This document shows positions 1-6,162 of a DNA stretch of 33,729 nucleotides, piece after piece (position 1 is the stretch's first letter; every line of letters begins with the position of its first letter). The translations under genes and the position numbers were made by a program. The DNA is from Natronospirillum sp. GTDB lineage: Bacteria > Pseudomonadota > Gammaproteobacteria > Pseudomonadales > Natronospirillaceae. The stretch lies in NCBI RefSeq assembly GCF_022565775.1, contig NZ_JAIUMC010000026.1, forward strand, positions 1 through 33,729, read 5' to 3'. The notes under the pieces were generated by a model. That model was not told the DNA's origin, searched no databases, and saw only the letters and a program-made list of their open reading frames with translations.

Positions 1-14
1 GCCAGGGGGCTGGC

Positions 15-42
15 CTCCTACGGAACATAACCACCGTAGGAG
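15..42. repeat. Inverted repeat with CTCCTACGG arms
   Basis: The arms CTCCTACGG (15-23) and CCGTAGGAG (34-42) are perfect 9-bp complements around a 10-base loop. The CTCCTAC core recurs in the hairpin at 281-307. This resembles REP-type palindromes of pseudomonads and relatives; that link is by pattern only. Confidence 0.6.
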
Positions 43-58
43 AGCCGGTCCGACGCTT

Positions 59-81
59 CGGCCCCGTGCGCGATGGGGCCG
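59..81. repeat. Inverted repeat CGGCCCC/GGGGCCG
   Basis: A 7-bp perfect GC-only stem (59-65 with 75-81) closes a 9-base loop. No T-run follows on either strand, so it is not a convincing intrinsic terminator. Confidence 0.45.
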
Positions 82-148
82 CAGGCCCCCAGTCGGATGG
101 CGTTAGTGGCGCTGCCGCCGCGTGGCGGTGCCCTGAGCCGCAGACCGT

Positions 149-170
149 CTCCGCACATGGATGTGCGGAG
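149..170. repeat. Perfect 10-bp palindrome CTCCGCACAT/ATGTGCGGAG
   Basis: Two perfectly complementary 10-bp arms (149-158 and 161-170) are separated by only GG. The element is followed by sequence that I associate loosely with intergenic repeat units in Halomonas-type genomes. It is either a mobile palindromic repeat or a regulatory dyad; nothing here decides which. Confidence 0.55.
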
Positions 171-280
171 TCGAGCTGTCATGGACGACGTTTTTTGCGT
201 GTCTGCGGTCAGGGTACCCCACAGAGGTGGCTTTCCTCAGGTCTGAACAATCCAACCCCCAAGGCCAGAGCATCGCGCAC

Positions 281-307
281 GGGGTGCGCTCCTACAGGAG
301 GCACCCC
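281..307. repeat. Compound hairpin just after the permease stop codon
   Basis: GGGGTGC (281-287) pairs with GCACCCC (301-307), and inside it CTCCT (289-293) pairs with AGGAG (296-300), leaving one unpaired G. It starts 12 bases beyond the stop of the minus-strand permease gene, so it could protect the 3' end of that mRNA as REP elements do. There is no U-tract in the minus-strand direction. Confidence 0.5.
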
Positions 308-318
308 CCCCCTCAACC

Positions 319-1197
319 TCAGGTTGCGTCAGCGGTTTCTGGTTCACCGGCGCGCTTGAAGACCAGCAACGCCAAACCGGCAAACACGAACATGAGGATC
401 GAATAGAACATCGGCGCGATCGTGGTTTCCGGAATACCCAGAATGGTCGCCGTTACCAGCAGTGCCGTGGTGCCGTTCTGCAGACCAATCTCGAACGACA
501 GCGTGCGTCGGCCGGCCTCCGTCACGTTGGCGATGCGCGCCAGACCATAACCCCCGGCAAATGCCAGAGCCACCAGCAGCGTCGTGATCGGCGCCATGGA
601 CCAGAAATTGGCGACAAAAATGTCCCAGGTCTGAGCCACGATGCCCGCAATGATGATAAACAGCGTGGCCAGACTGAAGATCTGTACCGGCTTCATCAGC
701 CTCTCTGCCACATTCGGCGCCCAGCGACGTACAGCCATACCCAGGGCGACCGGCACAAAGGTGATGGCCACCAGTTGCACAATGGTCTCGCCCAGCGGAA
801 TCTCGATCTGGCCCGGATCGATCACGTTCAGGAACCATGCCGCGAGCAGCGGAATTGAAAACGGTGTGATCAGGCTGATAATGGCCGTAAGGGTGATACT
901 GGCCGCGACTTCGCCCTTGGCGAGAAAGGTAAACAGGTTGGATGTGGCACCGCCCGGAGCCAGCGCAATGATCAGGAACCCTGCCGCGACCAGCGGGCTG
1001 GCGAAGGGGTAGATCCAGATCAGCAGCAGCGCAAGCAGCGGCAGCAGAATCAACTGGCCGCCGAGACCGGTCAGGACAGTGCGCGGATACTTGATCACAT
1101 TGGCGAAATCACGCAGTTGCAGGCTGAGGCCAATCCCGGCCATCACCACAAACAGAGACAGCGGCAAAACGACTGCCGAGAGTACAGAGCTTTCCAT
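319..1197 (-). CDS. Bile acid:sodium symporter (BASS) family permease
   Basis: This 292-residue, very hydrophobic protein has about nine to ten membrane segments and the Gly/Ala/Pro-rich stretches of the BASS/SBF family, for example APGGATSNLFTFLAKG near residue 79 and EIGLQNGTTALLV in the second half. Family members are inner-membrane sodium-coupled carriers of organic anions; bacterial ones often take up pantoate, pyruvate or other keto acids, and the substrate here cannot be read from sequence. The ATG is preceded by AAAAGGAAG at good spacing, which supports the start. The gene diverges from glmU across about 150 bp, so it is probably a separate transcription unit. The arrangement breaks the common atpC-glmU neighbourhood. 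Confidence 0.88.
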   Translation of the reverse strand: MESSVLSAVVLPLSLFVVMAGIGLSLQLRDFANVIKYPRTVLTGLGGQLILLPLLALLLIWIYPFASPLVAAGFLIIALAPGGATSNLFTFLAKGEVAASITLTAIISLITPFSIPLLAAWFLNVIDPGQIEIPLGETIVQLVAITFVPVALGMAVRRWAPNVAERLMKPVQIFSLATLFIIIAGIVAQTWDIFVANFWSMAPITTLLVALAFAGGYGLARIANVTEAGRRTLSFEIGLQNGTTALLVTATILGIPETTIAPMFYSILMFVFAGLALLVFKRAGEPETADAT

Positions 1198-1284
1198 TGT
1201 AGAGCTTCCTTTTCAGTGGTTTCCCAGAGGTTTTCTTGTTTTCCGAAACGGAGGCTAACACACTCGTAAAACGCTGTCCGCCCA

Positions 1285-1313
1285 TAGGCAGCGTCAGCAC
1301 CAGCACGTACAAT
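1285..1313 (+). promoter_or_regulatory. Candidate sigma-70 promoter for glmU
   Basis: TACAAT at 1308-1313 is a good -10 hexamer. A weak -35, TAGGCA (1285-1290), stands 17 bp upstream. The transcript would begin near 1320 and give a leader of about 30 nt. The weak -35 keeps this tentative. Confidence 0.35.
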
Positions 1314-1348
1314 AGGGAGCCTCGCAACCGCCGCGCAAAGGGAAAGGC

Positions 1349-2728
1349 ATGACCGATCTGACGACACCTGTACACATTGTCATTCTGGCCGCTGGTCAGG
1401 GCTCGCGCATGAAGTCCGAACTGCCCAAGGTCTGTCACCCGATCGCGGGTGAGGCCATGATTCGCCATGTGGTGCGCACCGGGGCCGAACTGGGTCAGCG
1501 CATCACGGTTGTGGTGGGCCATGGGGCAGACACGGTGAAGGCAGAACTGGCCGATCACGCCGGGAATGTGCAGTTTGTGCATCAGACGGAGCAACTGGGC
1601 ACCGGCCATGCCGTAATGCAGGCGCTGCCGCATATTCAACCGGAAGAGCGGGTGCTGGTGTTGTATGGCGACGTGCCGCTGATCACGACGGCCACGCTGC
1701 AACCGCTGCTGGTACAGGAACAGGCGCAGGCTCTGACGCTGCTCACAGCCACCCTGTACGATCCGACCGGCTATGGCCGCATCCTGCGTGCAGGAGATGC
1801 CATTACCGGCATTGTCGAGCAGAAGGACGCGTCGGCGGATCAGCAGGCCATTCGCGAGGTCAATACCGGCTTTGTGGCGGTGCCGGGCGAGCGACTGCAT
1901 GACTGGCTGCCGCGCCTCAGCAATGACAATGCCCAGGGGGAGTACTACCTCACCGATCTGGTGGCCCTGGCCGTGGCCGATGGGGTGCCCGTGACGGCCG
2001 TGCAGCCACTGGATGTCGGCGAGACGATGGGCGTCAACAACCGGGTGCAACTGGCGGCGCTGGAACGGCGCTGCCAGCAACAGCGGGCCGAGCAGTTGAT
2101 GCTGGCCGGTGTCACGCTGGCTGACCCGCAGCGTACCGACCTGCGGCGCGAGGTCCAGGTCGGGCCGGACTGCTTTATCGACGTCAATGCCGTGCTGGAC
2201 AACGTACGTATCGGTCCGGGGGTGCATATCGGCCCGCACTGTGTCTTGCGGGATGTTGAAGTGGGCGCCGGTACAGTCATCGAATCCCATTCGGTACTCG
2301 ACAATGCTGTGGTGGGTGAACAGTGCCAGGTGGGCCCCTTCGCCCGTCTGCGCCCGCAGGCCAGGCTCGAGAAGGGCGCCAAGGTCGGCAACTTCGTGGA
2401 AGTGAAAAAGGCCACGCTGGAGGCCGGCGCCAAGGTCAGTCATCTGACCTATATCGGTGACGCCCGAGTCGGCGCCGGGGCCAATGTGGGTGCAGGTACG
2501 ATTACCTGCAACTACGACGGCGCCAATAAGTACCACACCGACATAGGCGCGGGTGCGTTTATCGGCTCCAACAGCACACTGGTGGCCCCCGTCGAGATTG
2601 AGGATGGCGCCTTTATCGGTGCCGGGTCGGTGATTACCAAGTCTGCTCCGGCGGACCAGTTGACGCTGTCGCGCAGTCGCCAGACCACGATCCGCAACTG
2701 GCGACGACCGGAAAAAAAGAAACCCTGA
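1349..2728 (+). CDS. glmU: Bifunctional UDP-GlcNAc pyrophosphorylase / GlcN-1-P acetyltransferase
   Basis: GlmU acetylates glucosamine-1-phosphate with acetyl-CoA and then joins the product to UTP to give UDP-GlcNAc, the cytoplasmic precursor of peptidoglycan and lipid A. The N-terminal half is a nucleotidyltransferase with the LAAGQGSRMKSELPKV loop at about residues 12-27. The C-terminal half, from about residue 255, is a left-handed beta-helix of hexapeptide repeats. The HLTYIGD motif places the catalytic His at residue 365, and NYDGANK follows. At 459 residues it has the usual family length. The ATG follows AAAGGGAAAGGC, an acceptable binding site. The HAD gene begins 31 bp after it on the same strand, so the two are probably cotranscribed. 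Confidence 0.97.
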   Translation: MTDLTTPVHIVILAAGQGSRMKSELPKVCHPIAGEAMIRHVVRTGAELGQRITVVVGHGADTVKAELADHAGNVQFVHQTEQLGTGHAVMQALPHIQPEERVLVLYGDVPLITTATLQPLLVQEQAQALTLLTATLYDPTGYGRILRAGDAITGIVEQKDASADQQAIREVNTGFVAVPGERLHDWLPRLSNDNAQGEYYLTDLVALAVADGVPVTAVQPLDVGETMGVNNRVQLAALERRCQQQRAEQLMLAGVTLADPQRTDLRREVQVGPDCFIDVNAVLDNVRIGPGVHIGPHCVLRDVEVGAGTVIESHSVLDNAVVGEQCQVGPFARLRPQARLEKGAKVGNFVEVKKATLEAGAKVSHLTYIGDARVGAGANVGAGTITCNYDGANKYHTDIGAGAFIGSNSTLVAPVEIEDGAFIGAGSVITKSAPADQLTLSRSRQTTIRNWRRPEKKKP

Positions 2729-2759
2729 TGCCCCTGTGGCGCAAACCAAGAGAGCTTGC

Positions 2760-3425
2760 ATGACTTCAGAAGTAACCGCGGCTGCCCTGAACATTGACGC
2801 CGTCCTGTTCGACTGTGATGGCGTATTGATCGATTCCGAAACCATCGCCACCCGCTCCATGCATCGGACACTGCAGCGTGCGGGCCTGGACTACACCGAG
2901 CAGCAGGTCGCCGAGACCTTTACCGGGCACAGTTGGCCGGAATGTCTGGCCATGGTCGAGGCGGAGCTGGGCGGCCCCTTGCCGGACTCTTTCATGGCGG
3001 ACAATGAGCACTTCTTCAATCACACACTGCGCGAAGAATTGACCACCATGGAAGGCATCGAAACGGTATTGGCCAATCTGGCGCTGCCATTTGCCGTGGT
3101 GACCAATTCCCGCCGTGCCGAACTGGCGCTGAAGCTGGAAGTGTCCGGGCTGCAGGACTTTTTTCCGGTACCTCGGCGTTTTGATTCGGAAACCATGGGC
3201 GTTGCCAAGCCTGACCCGGCGATCTATCGGCAGGCGGCGGAGCGGCTGCAGGTGGATATCAGACGCTGCCTGGTGCTGGAAGACAGCCTCCCCGGCCTGA
3301 CCGCAGCCAGCCAGGCGGGTGCGGTGGTCTGGGCCTACCAGCCGCTGGTGCCCGCGCCAGTCCTGAAAACCCTGGCGGTTCAGCAGACGCTGACCCACTG
3401 GCGGGACTTTCCAGCCCACCTCTGA
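2760..3425 (+). CDS. HAD-superfamily (subfamily IA) phosphatase / phosphoglucomutase-like
   Basis: The 221-residue protein has the HAD motifs in order: FDCDGVLID with nucleophile Asp18 and acid/base Asp20, VVTNS (motif II Ser/Thr), AKPDPAIY (motif III Lys) and LVLEDSLPGL (motif IV acids). A helical cap of about 70 residues follows motif I, as in the CbbY/Gph/beta-phosphoglucomutase group, so a small phosphorylated sugar is the expected substrate. I chose the ATG at 2760, preceded by AAGAGAG; an in-frame GTG at 2736 would add eight residues but has a poorer ribosome site. Its place between glmU and the glmR-like gene suggests a role in amino-sugar phosphate metabolism or repair, but that is inference from position only. 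Confidence 0.88.
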   Translation: MTSEVTAAALNIDAVLFDCDGVLIDSETIATRSMHRTLQRAGLDYTEQQVAETFTGHSWPECLAMVEAELGGPLPDSFMADNEHFFNHTLREELTTMEGIETVLANLALPFAVVTNSRRAELALKLEVSGLQDFFPVPRRFDSETMGVAKPDPAIYRQAAERLQVDIRRCLVLEDSLPGLTAASQAGAVVWAYQPLVPAPVLKTLAVQQTLTHWRDFPAHL

Positions 3426-3449
3426 GCGCATCCATTGGTCATGGTGGGC

Positions 3450-3477
3450 TTGCACAATAGTTTCGTTTCGATAGAAT
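3450..3477 (+). promoter_or_regulatory. Candidate promoter of the DeoR-type regulator and glmS
   Basis: TTGCAC (3450-3455) and TAGAAT (3472-3477) are 16 bp apart, giving a plausible sigma-70 promoter. A TTTCGTTTCG box fills the spacer (3461-3470) and a second box lies over the expected start site (3481-3490). A protein bound to the two boxes would block RNA polymerase, which fits autorepression by the DeoR-type protein encoded just downstream. Confidence 0.5.
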
Positions 3478-3490
3478 AGCTTTCGTTTCG
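3461..3490 (+). promoter_or_regulatory. Two direct TTTCGTTTCG boxes: probable DeoR-type operator
   Basis: Identical 10-nt boxes lie at 3461-3470 and 3481-3490, each preceded by an AATAG element. Their starts are 20 bp apart, about two helical turns. The TTTCRTTTYR pattern matches what I recall of the E. coli AgaR operator consensus, and AgaR is a DeoR-family amino-sugar regulator. The regulator starts at 3512. An inverted copy sits inside the gene at 3744-3757. Confidence 0.6.
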
Positions 3491-3511
3491 TAATTAAAGT
3501 GTTTCTTTTTC

Positions 3512-4285
3512 ATGGCCAAACGGCACACCCAACAACGGCGACGGGCCATCATCGAACTGCTGAATGCGCAGGGCGAAGTCAGTGTGGACGCGCTCGCGCA
3601 CCGGTTTGACACCTCTGAAGTGACTATCCGCAAGGATCTGGCCGAACTCGAGCAGAGCGGCCTGTTGCTGCGTCGTTATGGCGGTGCCGTACCCATGCCG
3701 GGTGAATTCGTGGCCGAACCGGAAGCCCAGGCGACTGCAGAACTTACGAAACGAAAGAAATCACTGGCCCAAGCCGCGGCGGAGCTGATTCAGGACCATA
3801 ACCGGCTCATCATCGACAGCGGCTCCACCACAGCGGCGTTGTTGCCCGAACTGTCGAGGCGCCAGGGGCTGGTGGTCATGACCAATGCCCTGGACGTCGC
3901 CAATGCCCTGCGGGAACTGGAGAACGAACCCACCCTGCTGATGACCGGGGGCACCTGGGATGCCCGGTCGGAGAGCTTTCAGGGGCAACTGGCCGAACAG
4001 GTGCTGCGCGCCTTCAATTTCGATCAGTTGTTTATCGGCGCGGACGGCCTGGATCTGCAACGCGGCACCACCACCTTCAATGAGCTCTATTCACTGAGTC
4101 GCGTGATGGCGGAGGTAGCCCGCGAAGTGGTGGTGATGGCCGAGTCCGACAAGCTGGGCCGGCGCATCCATAATCTGGAACTGCCCTGGTCCATCGTTAC
4201 CACACTGGTCACGGACAGTGACTGTCCGGACAGTGCCGTGCAGGCACTGCAACAACAGAATGTACAGGTCATCCGAGCCGGCTGA
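3512..4285 (+). CDS. glmR: DeoR-family transcriptional regulator of amino-sugar genes
   Basis: The 257-residue protein has a DeoR helix-turn-helix at about residues 5-60 (VSVDALAHRFDTSEVTIRKD and the LRRYGGA hinge) and a DeoR sensor domain that binds sugar phosphates in this family (IDSGSTTAALLPEL near residue 107, LLMTGGTWDARSESFQG, IGADGL). Its position directly before glmS, 30 bp apart, matches the glmR-glmS pair of Pseudomonas, so I give that symbol with moderate confidence. The Shine-Dalgarno site is poor: the T-rich GTTTCTTTTTC runs up to the ATG. Repeated operator-like boxes in the promoter and one inside the gene suggest autoregulation. Alternatives are other DeoR sugar regulators such as AgaR or GlpR homologues. 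Confidence 0.9.
   Translation: MAKRHTQQRRRAIIELLNAQGEVSVDALAHRFDTSEVTIRKDLAELEQSGLLLRRYGGAVPMPGEFVAEPEAQATAELTKRKKSLAQAAAELIQDHNRLIIDSGSTTAALLPELSRRQGLVVMTNALDVANALRELENEPTLLMTGGTWDARSESFQGQLAEQVLRAFNFDQLFIGADGLDLQRGTTTFNELYSLSRVMAEVAREVVVMAESDKLGRRIHNLELPWSIVTTLVTDSDCPDSAVQALQQQNVQVIRAG
3744..3757 (-). promoter_or_regulatory. Intragenic inverted copy of the operator box
   Basis: Read on the minus strand this is CTTTCGTTTCGTAA, identical over 14 nt to 3480-3493 upstream of the gene. The centres are 264 bp apart, close to a whole number of helical turns. It lies in codons for the linker between the DNA-binding and sensor domains (LTKRKK). It could be an auxiliary operator for loop-type repression. 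Confidence 0.5.
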
Positions 4286-4315
4286 TCTGACCGACCATCA
4301 ACAGGAGAGAGCATT

Positions 4316-6136
4316 ATGTGCGGTATTGTAGGCGCTGTAGCGCAAAGGGATGTGGCGAAGATTCTGCAGGAAGGATTGCGGCGCCTGGAGTACCGCGGGT
4401 ACGACAGTGCCGGCATGGCTGTTGTCAGTGCCCCCGGTCAGTGCGCCAGTCACCGGCGTGTCGGCAAGGTCAGTGAGCTGGGCAATGCGCTTGAAGAGAC
4501 CGCGCTGCCCGGCGGCACCGGCATTGCCCACACGCGCTGGGCCACCCATGGCACCCCGACAGAAGACAATGCACACCCGCATTTCAGTGGGCGCATTGCC
4601 GTGGTGCACAACGGCATCATCGAGAACTACCAGGTGCTGCGCGACCAGTTGAAGGCCAAGGGTTATGCCTTTGCCTCGCAGACCGATACCGAGGTCATCG
4701 CTCATCTGGTCGCCGACCTGAGAGGCCAGCATGACAGCCTGCTGGAAACCGTTATGGCGGCACGCAAGCACCTGCATGGCGCCTATGGCACGGCCATCAT
4801 GGATACCGAGGATCCGAGCGTTCTGGTAGTCGCACGGTCCGGCTCGCCACTGGTGATTGGGCACGGCATCGGCGAAAACTTCGTGGCCTCCGATCAACTG
4901 GCGCTGTTGCCGGTCACCCGCCAGTTCCAGTATCTGGAAGAGGGCGATGTGGCCGAGGTGACGCGCACCGGTGTGCGCATCATGGATGCCGACGACCAGC
5001 CGGTGGAGCGCTCGATACAGGAAAGCAACCTGCAGCATGATGCCGGCGACAAGGGCCCCTACCGCCACTTCATGCTGAAAGAGATTCATGAACAGCCCTA
5101 TGCACTGCGGCAAACCCTGGAAGGCCGACTGCAGGGTGATACCGTGGTGGCCGAGGCCTTCGGCGCGCACAGTCTGGACATATTGTCGCAGGTGAAGGCC
5201 GTGCAGATCATTGCCTGTGGCACCTCCTATCATGCCGGCATGGTGGCGCGTTACTGGTTCGAAGAGGTGGTCGGTATTCCCTGTCAGGTCGAGATCGCCT
5301 CCGAGTTCCGCTATCGCAAATCCGTGGTGCTGCCCGACAGTTTGCTGGTGACCATATCCCAGTCCGGCGAGACGGCCGACACCCTGGCGGCCCTGCGCCT
5401 GGCCAAGGATCTGGGCTACATGTCTTCACTGACCATCTGCAACTCGCCCGGCTCGTCATTGGTACGGGAAAGCGATCTGGCCTATATGATGCGCGCCGGC
5501 GCCGAGATCGGCGTCGCCTCTACCAAGGCCTTTACCGTGCAACTGGTCGGCCTGCTACTGCTGGCGCTGAGCATCGGCAAGCAGCGCGGCCTGGACATCA
5601 CTGACATAGCTCTGGCGTTGCGCGAACTGCCCGGCCAGGTCGAGCAGGCGCTGCTGCTGGCGCCCGACATCGAAAAGCTGGCGGAAGACTTTGCACACAA
5701 ACAGCATGCGCTGTTTCTGGGGCGGGGCAGTCAGTACCCCATCGCCATGGAGGGGGCACTCAAGCTCAAGGAGATCTCCTATATCCATGCGGAAGCCTAT
5801 GCCGCCGGGGAACTCAAGCATGGCCCGCTGGCGCTGATCGACGAAGACATGCCCACCATCGTGGTCGCCCCCAACAACGAGCTGCTGGAAAAACTGAAAT
5901 CCAACATGGAAGAAGTGCGCACCCGCGGCGGGCAGCTCTATGTTTTTGCCGATGCCGATGCTGGTGTGGTCTCGGAACCCGGCATCAGCGTGATTCCGGT
6001 ACCCCATGTGTGCAATCTGCTGGCGCCCATTGTCTACACCATTCCGTTGCAGTTGCTGTCCTACTATGTGGCCCTGATCAAGGGCACGGATGTGGACCAG
6101 CCGCGCAATCTGGCCAAGTCCGTTACTGTGGAGTGA
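4316..6136 (+). CDS. glmS: Glutamine-fructose-6-phosphate aminotransferase (isomerizing)
   Basis: GlmS converts fructose-6-phosphate and glutamine to glucosamine-6-phosphate and glutamate, the first committed step to UDP-GlcNAc. The protein starts MCGIVGA, so removal of Met exposes the catalytic N-terminal Cys of the class II glutaminase domain (residues 2 to about 215, with RWATHG and the EYRGYDSAG segment). Two SIS sugar-isomerase domains follow, with [19 protein letters not shown] and [10 protein letters not shown], and the C-terminal tail ends [11 protein letters not shown]. At 606 residues it matches the family. AGGAGAG precedes the ATG. It has only a 30-bp gap to the regulator gene, with no room for a glmS ribozyme, so control is probably transcriptional through the upstream boxes. 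It converges on the LuxR-type gene. Confidence 0.97.
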   Translation: MCGIVGAVAQRDVAKILQEGLRRLEYRGYDSAGMAVVSAPGQCASHRRVGKVSELGNALEETALPGGTGIAHTRWATHGTPTEDNAHPHFSGRIAVVHNGIIENYQVLRDQLKAKGYAFASQTDTEVIAHLVADLRGQHDSLLETVMAARKHLHGAYGTAIMDTEDPSVLVVARSGSPLVIGHGIGENFVASDQLALLPVTRQFQYLEEGDVAEVTRTGVRIMDADDQPVERSIQESNLQHDAGDKGPYRHFMLKEIHEQPYALRQTLEGRLQGDTVVAEAFGAHSLDILSQVKAVQIIACGTSYHAGMVARYWFEEVVGIPCQVEIASEFRYRKSVVLPDSLLVTISQSGETADTLAALRLAKDLGYMSSLTICNSPGSSLVRESDLAYMMRAGAEIGVASTKAFTVQLVGLLLLALSIGKQRGLDITDIALALRELPGQVEQALLLAPDIEKLAEDFAHKQHALFLGRGSQYPIAMEGALKLKEISYIHAEAYAAGELKHGPLALIDEDMPTIVVAPNNELLEKLKSNMEEVRTRGGQLYVFADADAGVVSEPGISVIPVPHVCNLLAPIVYTIPLQLLSYYVALIKGTDVDQPRNLAKSVTVE

Positions 6137-6162
6137 AGGTGTACTTGAGTCCCGCTTTTGTT

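Larger units (their letters stand above)
1..318. other. Non-coding intergenic stretch rich in hairpins
   Basis: I see no credible gene in this stretch. The short open frames here have no ribosome binding site, low-complexity translations, and lie over inverted repeats. At least four separate perfect or near-perfect inverted repeats occur in about 300 bases (listed separately), which suggests a REP-like or otherwise repeat-derived intergenic region downstream of the minus-strand permease. The left edge of the window cuts it, so its full length is unknown. Confidence 0.6.

Noticed and set aside
66..406. Two overlapping small plus-strand open frames
   Set aside because: They lie over the hairpin region, have no ribosome sites, and their translations are low-complexity; one runs into the antisense of the permease gene.
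1231..1250. Possible GlmR-type box upstream of glmU
   Set aside because: TTTTCTTGTTTTCCGAAACG shares T-runs with the operator pattern but is not close enough to the exact boxes to claim.
1109..2860. Long minus-strand open frame of 583 codons
   Set aside because: It is antisense to glmU; glmU has full catalytic motifs and a good start, and long antisense frames are common in GC-rich DNA.
4286..4315. glmS ribozyme or other leader element
   Set aside because: Only 30 bases separate the regulator and glmS, far too little; no such fold is seen.
4298..5233. Minus-strand frame of 311 codons
   Set aside because: Antisense shadow of glmS with a His/Gln/Gly-rich translation and no motif.
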